In this document: piece by piece, positions 7,101 to 13,583 of the stretch
Layout of the letters: each line of letters starts with the position of its first letter
How positions within the stretch are numbered: position 1 is the stretch's first letter
Source: Thermoleophilia bacterium
Lineage (GTDB): Bacteria; Actinomycetota; Thermoleophilia; Gaiellales; SKUG01
Assembly: GCA_025964455.1 (NCBI GenBank)
Contig: JAOPYU010000165.1
Coordinates: 1 to 25,373 of the forward strand
Direction of reading: 5' to 3'
Length of the DNA stretch: 25,373 nucleotides
Notes under the pieces: model-generated
Told to the model about the DNA's origin: nothing
The model's database searches: none
What the model saw: only the letters and a program-made list of their open reading frames with translations
Made by a program: the position numbers and the translations under genes

Positions 7101-7808
7101 GAGCCGATGCTCCAGTCGCTCCAGGAGATGTACACGGTGCTCTACAACCGCCTCGGCCTGCCGGGCAAGGCCATCGCCGCAGCCGTCGTTGATTCGCTGC
7201 GCTTGGCGATCGCACAGAAGTCACCTGAGGACATCGCCCGCCAGACCGGCTTCTCGGTGGGCATCATGGGCAACGGCATGGCACCGCTGCGCACCGACGG
7301 CACCCTCGCCCAGGGCATCGGATCCTCGTCCGTGTCAATCATCGGCAGCAACGGATCGACCCTGCTGGCTGCGGGCGGGGCGGGGATCATCTCCGGCGGT
7401 GCCGGCAACATCATCAGTGGCGGCGCGGGCAACATCATCTCGGGCGGCGCCGGGAACATCATCAGCGGCGGGGCCGGCAACATCATCTCCGGCGGTGGAG
7501 GCAACATCATCAGCGGCGGGGCGGGCAACATCATCTCGGGTGGTGCCGGCAACATCATCAGCGGTGGTGCGGGCAACCTCGTGCGATCCGGATCCGCCCT
7601 GCGCGCTCGCTCGCCGCTGGCGCCCGGCGTGGTGGCGGGTATGGCGTTCCAGTCGACCCGGTACGCCGTGGACGTCCGCAGCTTCAAGGTGCGCGAACTG
7701 GAGGACACGACCGTGATCGTGAATCTCGACGGCACGCTGCCGGCGGGCACGCTGATCGCCCGCGGGTTCGGTGCGACGCCGATCGTGCTTCCGGGCAAGC
7801 TGCGCTGA
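4191..7808 (+). CDS. Large secreted protein: delta-60 repeats, two PKD domains, GGAGNIIS array
   Basis: 1205 residues, starting after AAGGA. A Sec signal peptide (about 1-28, ending PQASA) is followed by at least six delta-60-type beta-propeller repeats at about residues 31, 144, 201, 256, 309 and 373, with motifs such as VDTSYGSAG, PDTDFGTTG, IDTSFGGGDG and LDASFGSAG. Two PKD domains follow at about 431-513 and 514-600. The 600-1060 region is not recognised as a whole. It includes a stretch ending KPAAGSALKSSFPAPAQVVT that faintly resembles a PASTA domain, and a carboxypeptidase-regulatory-like Ig fold at about 845-920 (VKLLDPSGDVIAAGRTDAGG). Then come the octapeptide array (1062-1131) and a 74-residue C-terminal domain. 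I see no LPxTG signal, no C-terminal membrane segment and no catalytic motif. It is probably a cell-surface or matrix protein. The delta-60 and PKD calls are firm; the role is unknown. Confidence 0.88.
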   Translation: MLARSFRTSLLVLSMAIAATGIAPQASAAPGDVDTSYGSAGVATFGADTGTMLGRLEQDADGSSVYVAGYAYSGAGNRYRYQVGRHTIDGSAGVVGLGTNLGASHHTTFADLVRITVGAHAGKYVGVLRSDDGLTLVRLMSTLQPDSTFGNALGEVVVAPAASGLYEAGLAVDAAGNYLVLSNVGGVPPMTARVHKIKPDGTPDTDFGTTGVALVPQGEGPATSGSDIAVAADGSIYVGGSPQGAFTMVRLTANGVADPTFDANGVARIAVNGLGGAVASELLLQADGKIVLAGGYGVFELVRWNSDGSIDTSFGGGDGHVETVRVDCCPGSDGAMIYGLAQQQDGRLLAGGRMQLTTDSRTRLALVRYNVDGSLDASFGSAGIVWDAPTLATGSSVIRDVVVQPTGNILVSAVSGGSSTRELIRFKGGRPPAADFTHPTAFTGDDVTFTSTSTATAPATVASMSWSVDGAAVATTPTLHRTFADHSSHTVALTVTDSNGNVDTVSKSVSVFVRPEANFEYSPTPPYRNETMTFTSTATATSPSLIVPSQIEWDVDGDGVFNATGVTVTHAFSTLGDHLVRLRVTDSSGGTDEVSRVVTTQARPELPPTDTTPHPSIESIPGTLTPIFTAGLKRSTAELTRMPAYVAKRFTVDQVQNDLGMTRDLNVQYVLKPGPVTSLPKAKRATARPYEVFATKPAAGSALKSSFPAPAQVVTLSYYDPKVPKDANCPYADGKIKTGRSTLDMWAVIRGMGVFEGADQLDDLGCNYEITGLDYTSAVNESSLYKFAAVTVKGKRLLRVRIGSPRQPDFRAAFNEPLQPDFETELGLADDAQVVAADQNHSMGVTVIERATGRFAQYLPVKLLDPSGDVIAAGRTDAGGFVHMQYSFKERTGSLRLVMELTDPRTGDILMSGIQTLPIVQRPDGWTDMNGNGMVRDTASKLLRFKRSGVVRGTSRSGRLLKTAASNDLYEPMLQSLQEMYTVLYNRLGLPGKAIAAAVVDSLRLAIAQKSPEDIARQTGFSVGIMGNGMAPLRTDGTLAQGIGSSSVSIIGSNGSTLLAAGGAGIISGGAGNIISGGAGNIISGGAGNIISGGAGNIISGGGGNIISGGAGNIISGGAGNIISGGAGNLVRSGSALRARSPLAPGVVAGMAFQSTRYAVDVRSFKVRELEDTTVIVNLDGTLPAGTLIARGFGATPIVLPGKLR
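7374..7583 (+). repeat. 24-bp coding repeat array (GGAGNIIS octapeptide)
   Basis: Seven full 24-bp units lie between a 21-bp degenerate first unit (GGAGIIS) and a divergent last unit (GGAGNLV). All full units read GGAGNIIS except unit 6, which is GGGGNIIS. The serine codons of units 1-8 are TCC, AGT, TCG, AGC, TCC, AGC, TCG, AGC, so they alternate strictly between TCN and AGY. This shows that the array grew in 48-bp or 96-bp steps rather than single units. The peptide resembles Gly/Asn/Ile-rich repeats of other secreted bacterial proteins, which may form beta-solenoid or elastic structures (inference). Confidence 0.9.
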
Positions 7809-7809
7809 T

Positions 7810-7866
7810 CGCTGGGGGCCAGCGTGCGGCGCCATGGGGCCACGCCCGGTCGGTGGTGCCGCACGC
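7810..7866 (+). terminator. Overlapping hairpins after the large secreted protein gene
   Basis: Directly after the stop (7806-7808), CGCTGG-GGG-CCAGCG forms a 6-bp hairpin at 7810-7824. A larger 13-bp stem pairs 7822-7834 with 7854-7866, with one G-U wobble, and encloses a small GGGC-CAC-GCCC hairpin. The two stems share bases 7822-7824, so they cannot both form in full. There is no T-run, so this is not a classical intrinsic terminator. It may still end or process the transcript before the gene at 7895. Confidence 0.4.
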
Positions 7867-7894
7867 ACGCGCTGGCGGGCGGGAGAATCGCGAC

Positions 7895-8890
7895 ATGCAG
7901 CTGTCCGCCTCCGCCACCCGTCCCGTCATCACGCCCCCGCGCGCCGTCACGGCGCCCGTCGACACGCGCCCGATGCGCATCACGCTGGATCCGTCGCTCA
8001 CGCTCGATGCAGCAGACCAGCTCGGTCGCACCTTCGTGAGCTCCGCGAGCGGGATCGCCACGTTCGGCCCGGCCGGCGAGGCGACGACCTGGGTCGTGAG
8101 CGACGAGCTCCCCGGCGTCGCGAAGTTCGGCGCGCTCAACGCGCCGGGCACGATGGTGGAGGGGCTTGCGCCCGCCACGAAGAAGCCGGACCTCGAGAGC
8201 GTCATCGTGCTGCCGAACGACCGCTGGGGTGCGCCGCCGCTGTTGTTCGCGGCCGGGTCGGGCTCGAGCGAGAGCCGCCACCGCGGCCTGCTCTTCGAGC
8301 TCGACGCCAAGGGGGCCGCGACGCGCCGGCCGAAGACGGTGGATCTCGCGCCGCTGCACGCCGCACTTGCCAAGCGCCTGCCGATGGGCGTCAACATCGA
8401 GGGCATGGCACTGCGCGACGGCGCTGCCGGCCAGGAGCTGCTGCTGTTCCACCGTGGCCAGATCGCCGGCGACCGCAACGTGGTCTTCACCCTCGACGCG
8501 ATCGATGCGATGGCTGCGCTGCGCAACGACCGTCCGATCCCCGCGAGCGCGATCCGCGGCGAGCACGTGATCGACCTGGGCGAGTACGACGGCGCGCCCC
8601 TCGGCTTCGCCGACGCCCGCGCACTGCCGGACGGGCGCATCGCCTTCATCGCGAGCGCCGAGGCCTCGACAGAGCGCGGCGACGGCGCGATCCTCGGTTC
8701 GGTCGTCGGCACCCTCGACCGCGACCTGGCGGTGACATCGCTGCGCCCGCTCATGGGCGTGCCGCGCAAGGCGGAGGGCATCGAGCTGGCACGCCGCTTC
8801 GATGCGCGCGCCGACGCGAACGACATCGTGCTGGTCACCGACCCGGATGATCCGGCCAAGCCCGCCGAGGTGCTGCGCGCCACGCTCTGA
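7895..8890 (+). CDS. DUF6929-like beta-propeller protein
   Basis: 331 residues from ATG 7895, supported by GGGAGA 8 nt upstream. I see no clear signal peptide or membrane segment. The spaced motifs WVVSDELPG, LLFAAGSGSSESRHRG, NIEGMAL, LLLFHRGQIAGDRNVVF, LGFADARALPDGRIAFIASAEAS, GSVVGTLD and KAEGIEL match what I recall of the DUF6929 family, phytase-like or SdiA-regulated-like propellers of unknown role. That naming rests on memory of the motif order, not on a search. It lies 86 bp after the large secreted protein, with a strong RNA hairpin between, and 16 bp from the convergent carboxypeptidase gene. No catalytic residues can be assigned. Confidence 0.8.
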   Translation: MQLSASATRPVITPPRAVTAPVDTRPMRITLDPSLTLDAADQLGRTFVSSASGIATFGPAGEATTWVVSDELPGVAKFGALNAPGTMVEGLAPATKKPDLESVIVLPNDRWGAPPLLFAAGSGSSESRHRGLLFELDAKGAATRRPKTVDLAPLHAALAKRLPMGVNIEGMALRDGAAGQELLLFHRGQIAGDRNVVFTLDAIDAMAALRNDRPIPASAIRGEHVIDLGEYDGAPLGFADARALPDGRIAFIASAEASTERGDGAILGSVVGTLDRDLAVTSLRPLMGVPRKAEGIELARRFDARADANDIVLVTDPDDPAKPAEVLRATL

Positions 8891-8906
8891 TGATCAGGGC
8901 CGCGTG

Positions 8907-9974
8907 TCAGTCGTGGGCGAGCGGCGCGTCGCGCGGCTTCGTGCCGACGATGACGCCGTCCAAGTGCTCGGCGGCCACGAACGGCTTCGCGGCGGCCGGT
9001 TTGGCGAGGCGCTCGGCTCCCACCGGAGCTGCGTGACGTCCGTCGATCGTCGCCACCAGCGCATCCAGCGCGGGCAACATGCGCGCGCTCGTGTCCGCGA
9101 AATGCGCATCGGTCTGGTGGTGCACCACGCCCGTCTCGATCGTGAGCGACGGCACGCCGAGCGTGGCGTTGGCCCAGTCCTTGAGCGTGCCTCCGACCTC
9201 CTTCGACCAGTGCGCATCGCTCGACGAGATCGCGTATCCCGTTGCTCGCGCCACGAGTGCCGCCGCGGCGCGTGCATCGGCAGCGCCGGTGCCGGGGGGC
9301 ACGAGCACGACCCCGCCGGCTGAGTGCACGTCATACACCGCGGCCGGGCGCAGGCGCGTGCCGAGCGCCTCGACTGCACGTGTCTCGCTCTCGCTCGACG
9401 CGAACGGGCCGCGGTAGTTCTGCTTCGCGGGCTCGGTGTCGCCCGGCCCCCAGTGCCCGTCGAAGTTGCGGTTCAGGTCGACCCCGCCGTCGGAGCCGTG
9501 GTTGCGCCGTCGCCAGATCTCCGCCGGCAGCCCCGACTCGAATCCGTGCACGACCGTCATGAGCCCGTCCGGATTGGCGTTCGGGACCAGGACGACCGTC
9601 CGCTGCGCGAGCAGCTCCCGATATGCCGGATCCCCGGCCGCGGCCCCGTCGAGCGTCCGCCGCGCCCACGCCATGAGCACTGCTGGATTCGCGCTCTCGC
9701 GCGGATGCACGCCGGCTGTCAGCAGGATGCGCGGCACCGACGGGTCATCCGGCCGCGAGCCGACCACGAGCGCCAGCACGTCGTGCCCGCCGGCACCGGC
9801 CGCCTTCAGCGCCGAGTCGCCGATGTCCTCGACCCGAGCCAGCATCGGGTGCGCCGCGGCGAGCGCCCGGAGGTCACCCGCGAGCTGCACCGAGTCGCGC
9901 ACGTACGCGGGACGCGTCGGCACGTCGGTGCGCCACGGGATCGTGGCAGGGCGGATCGGGGCGGCAAGCTGCAC
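8907..9974 (-). CDS. M14-family zinc carboxypeptidase
   Basis: 355 residues if started at GTG 9974. It has the hallmark residues of metallocarboxypeptidases: zinc ligands H90 and E93 in GVHPRESANP, H217 in YDVHSAGG, substrate-binding DLNRNF (166-171), and general base E280 in PSLTIETG. It should hydrolyse C-terminal residues from peptides, possibly cell-wall peptides as in the gamma-D-glutamyl group, but the substrate is not readable from sequence. There is no signal peptide, so location is unclear. No Shine-Dalgarno sequence or TAnnnT box precedes GTG 9974, and an internal GTG within the first 30 codons could be the real start. It follows the ABC permease gene by 84 bp, which hold an 18-bp palindrome, so it is probably a separate transcript. 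Confidence 0.9.
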   Translation of the reverse strand: MQLAAPIRPATIPWRTDVPTRPAYVRDSVQLAGDLRALAAAHPMLARVEDIGDSALKAAGAGGHDVLALVVGSRPDDPSVPRILLTAGVHPRESANPAVLMAWARRTLDGAAAGDPAYRELLAQRTVVLVPNANPDGLMTVVHGFESGLPAEIWRRRNHGSDGGVDLNRNFDGHWGPGDTEPAKQNYRGPFASSESETRAVEALGTRLRPAAVYDVHSAGGVVLVPPGTGAADARAAAALVARATGYAISSSDAHWSKEVGGTLKDWANATLGVPSLTIETGVVHHQTDAHFADTSARMLPALDALVATIDGRHAAPVGAERLAKPAAAKPFVAAEHLDGVIVGTKPRDAPLAHD

Positions 9975-10040
9975 GTCGGTAGATCGCCGTAGCCCGGGCC
10001 GCCGGGCCGGCTCCCGCGCGTGCGTGGCCGCTCGCTGCCG

Positions 10041-10058
10041 CGAGGGCGGCCGCCCTCG
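10041..10058 (-). terminator. 18-bp perfect palindrome after the ABC permease stop
   Basis: CGAGGGCGGCCGCCCTCG is a perfect palindrome that directly abuts the stop codon of the permease gene (10059-10061). As RNA it gives a 7-bp GC stem with a GGCC loop. There is no U-tract. Its place at the very end of a three-gene operon suggests transcript termination or 3'-end protection. A competing small stem (CTCGC-TGCC-GCGAG, 10031-10044) lies just downstream. Confidence 0.45.
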
Positions 10059-11399
10059 TCAGACAAGTCGCTGGAGCAGTCGTGTTGCCACCGCAGACGG
10101 CACGAGGCCGATCGCCAGCAGCTGCGAGCCGCGCTCGCGGATCGTCTCCCACGGGTGCACGTCGAACAGCACCGCGTTGAACAGCTCGCGGGCGGGGGCG
10201 ACCGGCAACAGGTTCTCGAACAGCTCGAGCGGACCGTTGGTGCCGACGAGCGCCAGCGGCGCCAGCGGGAGGATGAGCAGGATGCCGACGAGCGTCGCCG
10301 TGCGTGCGTCGCGCACGAGCACGGCGATGAGCGCGCCGATCCCCGAGCACGCGATGCTCACGACGAACACCGCGCCGAGCAGCAGCGGGAGTCGTTGCCA
10401 GACCTGGTCCTCGAGCACGGCGAACACGACGAACAGCCCGGACGAGAACAGGATCGCGAGCATCGCCCCGAGCAGCAGCTTGCCGGCGACGACCTGCCAC
10501 GCGCTCGCGAGGCCGCGCAGCAGGCGCCCGAGCACGGCCTCGTCGCGCTCCGCCGCCAGCGATGCGGCCACCAGCACGACGCACACGAACGCGATCGCCA
10601 CGGCCAGCGCGAAGCTCATCGCCTGCGCCGTCAGCAGTGGGCTCTTGCCCTTGGTGCGCTCCACGTCGAGGCGCACCGGCGCCGCCGTCGCCTCGAGCGC
10701 GTTGTCGGCCAGGCCGATCGCCTTGCCGGCGTCGTCGGCGAACTCGATGGCGTTGTCGAGGCGCTCGATGAGCTCCTCGTTCGCGTCCTCGTCCTGGCGC
10801 TCGAGCTCCTCGCGCGCCTCGCGCAGGTCGTCCTCGATCGGCGCGAGCCCGTACAGGTCGAACTCGTCCCCGTCGACGTTGACCTCACCGCCCGTCACGA
10901 GCTTGTCGAGGTACTCGCGGTTGGTGTCGATCAGCGCATCGCTGATCTTCAGGTTGATGTTGTAGATCACGCCGCGCATGCGCTGGGCCACGACGTCACC
11001 GAGGGCGCTGTCACCGATCAGGAAGTCGAGGTCCGCCCCGGACAGCTGCGTCTTGAGCTTCGCGACCGTGCCCTGTGGGATCACGAGCACGCCCGCGACC
11101 TGCCCCTCTTGGAGCGCGCGCTCGGCTTCCTCGCGCTGGAGCTTGACCACGTCGACGCCGTTCTTCTCCGCCTGCTCGACGTACTCGGTGACGCTGAAGG
11201 AGTGATCGCCGATCTCGATCTTGTCGCCGCTCAGGTCCTCGTTGACGAGTGCGACCTTCGGTGGTCCCTGCTGCAGCAGCACGCCACCGACGATCGCCGC
11301 CACGAGCAGCGGATACAGCACGAGCAGCAGCAGCAGGCCGCGCGTGCGACCGAGCATGCGCGCGTCCTTTCGTGCGAGCAGCAGCGGGGTCGAGATCAT
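10059..11399 (-). CDS. ABC-2 type transporter permease
   Basis: 446 residues. A first membrane segment (about 21-43) is followed by a long extracytoplasmic domain (about 44-270), rich in acidic and helix-forming residues, including EEDDLREAREELERQDEDANEE-type coiled-coil sequence. About five hydrophobic segments then follow from about residue 278 to the end. This one-plus-five layout fits the ABC2_membrane_3 (NatB/YhgE-like) group. Its ATG overlaps the stop of the ATPase gene (ATGA at 11396-11399), so the two are almost certainly subunits of one exporter. It lacks its own ATP-binding motif. The substrate is unknown; such pairs export ions, drugs or lipids. It is the last gene of the operon that begins at 13458. 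Confidence 0.9.
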   Translation of the reverse strand: MISTPLLLARKDARMLGRTRGLLLLLVLYPLLVAAIVGGVLLQQGPPKVALVNEDLSGDKIEIGDHSFSVTEYVEQAEKNGVDVVKLQREEAERALQEGQVAGVLVIPQGTVAKLKTQLSGADLDFLIGDSALGDVVAQRMRGVIYNINLKISDALIDTNREYLDKLVTGGEVNVDGDEFDLYGLAPIEDDLREAREELERQDEDANEELIERLDNAIEFADDAGKAIGLADNALEATAAPVRLDVERTKGKSPLLTAQAMSFALAVAIAFVCVVLVAASLAAERDEAVLGRLLRGLASAWQVVAGKLLLGAMLAILFSSGLFVVFAVLEDQVWQRLPLLLGAVFVVSIACSGIGALIAVLVRDARTATLVGILLILPLAPLALVGTNGPLELFENLLPVAPARELFNAVLFDVHPWETIRERGSQLLAIGLVPSAVATRLLQRLV

Positions 11400-12130
11400 C
11401 GCGCCGCACCGCCCCGCCACAGTCGCAGCAGCCCCGAGCTCAGCGCATCGAGCGCGAGCTCGTCCTCGGGCTGTGCGGGATCCGCCGCGACATCCGCGAT
11501 GCCGGCGAGCGGGCCGTCGTAGATCGCGTGCCCACCGACGACGACCACCACGCGGTCGGCGGCTGCGGCATCCTCGATGGAGTGGGTGGAGAACAGCACC
11601 GCGCACCCGTCGGCGGCGCGCTCGCGCAGCACCCGGAACATCGCCGTGCGGTGGACCAGGTCGACGCCGGTCGTGGGCTCGTCGAGCACCAGCAGGCGCG
11701 GCCCGCCGAGCAGCCCGACCGCGACATTGAGGCGCTGGCGCAGGCCGCCCGACAGCTCGCTGCCGAGCGTCTCGTACCACGGCTCCAGGTCGCCCGCCTG
11801 CGCCGCGGTGCGTGCGGTCTCACGGTGATCGCCGGGCAGGTCCAGCAGTCGCGCGAACAGCTCCAGGTTCTCGCGCACGGTCATCCGCGCGTAGGTCGCG
11901 CCGCCCTGGGGGACCCAGCCGACCTCGCGCGCGCGCGGCCCGGTGACCGTCCCGGCGGTCGCATCGAGCAGCCCGACGAGCACCTTCATGAGCGTGGTCT
12001 TGCCCGCACCGTTGGGTCCGAGCAGCGCGATGACCTCGCCGCGGTCGATGTCGAGGTCGACCCTGCGCAGCACGTCGCGCCGGCGGTAGCCTCGCTCGAT
12101 GCCGCGAGCCTGGAGGAGGGGAGTCGTCAT
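11396..12130 (-). CDS. ABC transporter ATP-binding protein
   Basis: 244 residues with all nucleotide-binding motifs: Walker A GPNGAGKT (38-45), Q-loop Q75, signature LSGG (126-129), Walker B LLVLDEP (146-152) and H-loop H183 in LFSTHSIEDA. The sequence is closest in style to the CcmA/NatA-type ATPases that drive ABC-2 exporters. It works on the inner face of the membrane with the permease encoded next. It is coupled at both ends, with ATGA overlaps to the upstream AI-2E-family gene (12127-12130) and to the downstream permease (11396-11399). The substrate cannot be told from the sequence. Confidence 0.95.
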   Translation of the reverse strand: MTTPLLQARGIERGYRRRDVLRRVDLDIDRGEVIALLGPNGAGKTTLMKVLVGLLDATAGTVTGPRAREVGWVPQGGATYARMTVRENLELFARLLDLPGDHRETARTAAQAGDLEPWYETLGSELSGGLRQRLNVAVGLLGGPRLLVLDEPTTGVDLVHRTAMFRVLRERAADGCAVLFSTHSIEDAAAADRVVVVVGGHAIYDGPLAGIADVAADPAQPEDELALDALSSGLLRLWRGGAAR

Positions 12131-13458
12131 GCCTCGGGCTCCTGCACGTCATCCGCGGAGCGGGCACGGCGCCGCGCCAGCATCGCGCGGAGCCGGACGG
12201 TACCCCGCATCGGAGCAGCGGGCGTCGCAGCGCCGCTCGCGTCCTGCGGCGCCATGGCTGCCGACGGCATCCCTGCCGCACCGGCCGGCACCAATCCAGC
12301 AGCAGGGAGTGGTCCGGGCCACGAATCCAGCGCGATCCGTTCGCGGAAGAACAGCACGATCTCGCGCCCGACGGCGAGCAGCGGCAGCGCGAGCAGGATG
12401 CCGCCGATCCCCATCACCTGGGCCCCGGCGAGGATGCCGAAGATCACGAGCAGTGGGTGGACCGCGATCGCCGCGCCCATCAGCTTGGGGATGACGATGT
12501 GCCCCTCGATCTGGTGCAGCAGCACGAAGAAGAGCGCGACGGCGATCGCCGGGCCGACGCCGTCGAAGATCGCGGTCGCGATGGGCGGGATCGAACCGAT
12601 CGCCGGCCCGATCGATGGCGCGAACTCGGTGACCGCGACGATGAGCCCGAACAGCACGGCGTAGTCGTCGGCCTGCTCCCAGATCCCCACGCGGCCGATG
12701 ATGAACAGCCCGATCGTGGCGCTCAGGCCCATCACGACCGAGGCGAGGGTCTGGCCGACGGTGTAGCGCAATAGGGAGCGTTCCAGGCGCCCGAACAGCT
12801 GCTCCACGCCGCTGTCGGGGGGCAGCAGCGACGCGAACAGCCGGCTGATGCGGGGCGCGTCGAGCAGCATGTAGATCGTGATCACGATGATGAGCACGAG
12901 GTTGAACGCCGCCTCCGCGACGATCGTCACGAACTCGCGCCCGTAGTCGAGCGCCTCCCCGCTCAGCTCCGTGGACCGCTCCTCGAGCTGCTCGACGAAG
13001 CTGACGCCCTGGTCGCGCAGGTCGACCTCGACCCCGCGCTTGTCGAGGAAGGCCTGGATGTCGTCGATGCGCTCCACCGCCACGTTGCCGATCGCCGGGG
13101 CGTTGTCGCGCACCTCCACGGCCTGTTCGGCGAGCAGGTCGACGGCGACGACGGTGAGTACGGTGACGATTGCGGCGAAGGTGCCGAAGACCATGAGCAC
13201 GCTCGGCAGGCGCGGGATGCCGCCGCGGTTGAGGCGGCGGACCACCGGCGCGAGCAGCAGCGAGATGAGGCCCGCGATCATGAACACGACGACCGCGTGG
13301 CTGGCCGCGCGCACGAACAGGTAGCCGAACAGCACGGCGAGCGGCAGACCCACGAGCTGGACCCACGGCGGCACCGTCAGGCGGGCCGGCCCCGCGGGCT
13401 CGGGCGGCGCCGGGGCCGCCAACGTCGCGTGGTCGTCGGTGTGTGGGTCGTCACTCAC
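12127..13458 (-). CDS. AI-2E family transporter (UPF0118/PF01594) membrane protein
   Basis: 443 residues from a GTG start. Paired hydrophobic segments at about 31-78 and 84-110, a helical extracytoplasmic stretch (about 110-185) and five or six further segments to about residue 360 follow the PF01594 pattern, including family-like sequence ITIYMLLDAPR, LIVAVTEFAPSIGPAIGSIP and HQIEGHIVIPKLMG. Members include TqsA and sodium/proton antiporters, so a role in autoinducer export should not be assumed. A Pro/Ala-rich then Arg-rich cytoplasmic tail (about 378-443) is probably disordered. TAGGGT lies 6 nt before the GTG, suggesting a leaderless mRNA; AGGGTG might alternatively act as a weak ribosome site. 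Stop/start overlap with the ATPase gene suggests matched expression with the exporter, an unusual partnership. Confidence 0.9.
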   Translation of the reverse strand: MSDDPHTDDHATLAAPAPPEPAGPARLTVPPWVQLVGLPLAVLFGYLFVRAASHAVVVFMIAGLISLLLAPVVRRLNRGGIPRLPSVLMVFGTFAAIVTVLTVVAVDLLAEQAVEVRDNAPAIGNVAVERIDDIQAFLDKRGVEVDLRDQGVSFVEQLEERSTELSGEALDYGREFVTIVAEAAFNLVLIIVITIYMLLDAPRISRLFASLLPPDSGVEQLFGRLERSLLRYTVGQTLASVVMGLSATIGLFIIGRVGIWEQADDYAVLFGLIVAVTEFAPSIGPAIGSIPPIATAIFDGVGPAIAVALFFVLLHQIEGHIVIPKLMGAAIAVHPLLVIFGILAGAQVMGIGGILLALPLLAVGREIVLFFRERIALDSWPGPLPAAGLVPAGAAGMPSAAMAPQDASGAATPAAPMRGTVRLRAMLARRRARSADDVQEPEA

Positions 13459-13464
13459 GCGCGC

Positions 13465-13470
13465 ACCCTA
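13465..13470 (-). promoter_or_regulatory. Putative -10 box (TAGGGT) for the AI-2E/ABC operon
   Basis: On the minus strand, TAGGGT is followed by 6 nt and the GTG at 13458, the same geometry as the other leaderless candidates in this window. It faces away from the TACCAT box at 13570, so the 125-bp interval 13459-13583 is a divergent promoter region. That interval also holds a GTGGCC/GGCCAC inverted repeat (13512-13530). Confidence 0.35.
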
Positions 13471-13569
13471 TCGCGCGCCCGCCCATGGCTGGCCGGGGAA
13501 GGCACGTCGAGGTGGCCGCCCGGGGGCCACGGTCGCCGCGGGACCGGCGCGGGGGCCCCGCGAGCCCCG

Positions 13570-13575
13570 TACCAT
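13570..13575 (+). promoter_or_regulatory. Putative -10 box (TACCAT) for the LytM/BNR/flippase operon
   Basis: TACCAT ends 8 nt before ATG 13584, and that start has no Shine-Dalgarno sequence. This places the transcription start at or very near the ATG. The -35 region is not recognisable in the surrounding very GC-rich DNA. Confidence 0.35.
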
Positions 13576-13583
13576 GCACCTCG

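Noticed and set aside
7374..7583. CRISPR-like spacing of short repeats
   Set aside because: The units are in frame, directly adjacent without spacers, and encode GGAGNIIS within a secreted protein.
12127..13458. Calling the AI-2E-family protein a quorum-signal exporter
   Set aside because: The PF01594 name is historical. No luxS or lsr-type gene is in the window and members have other transport roles.
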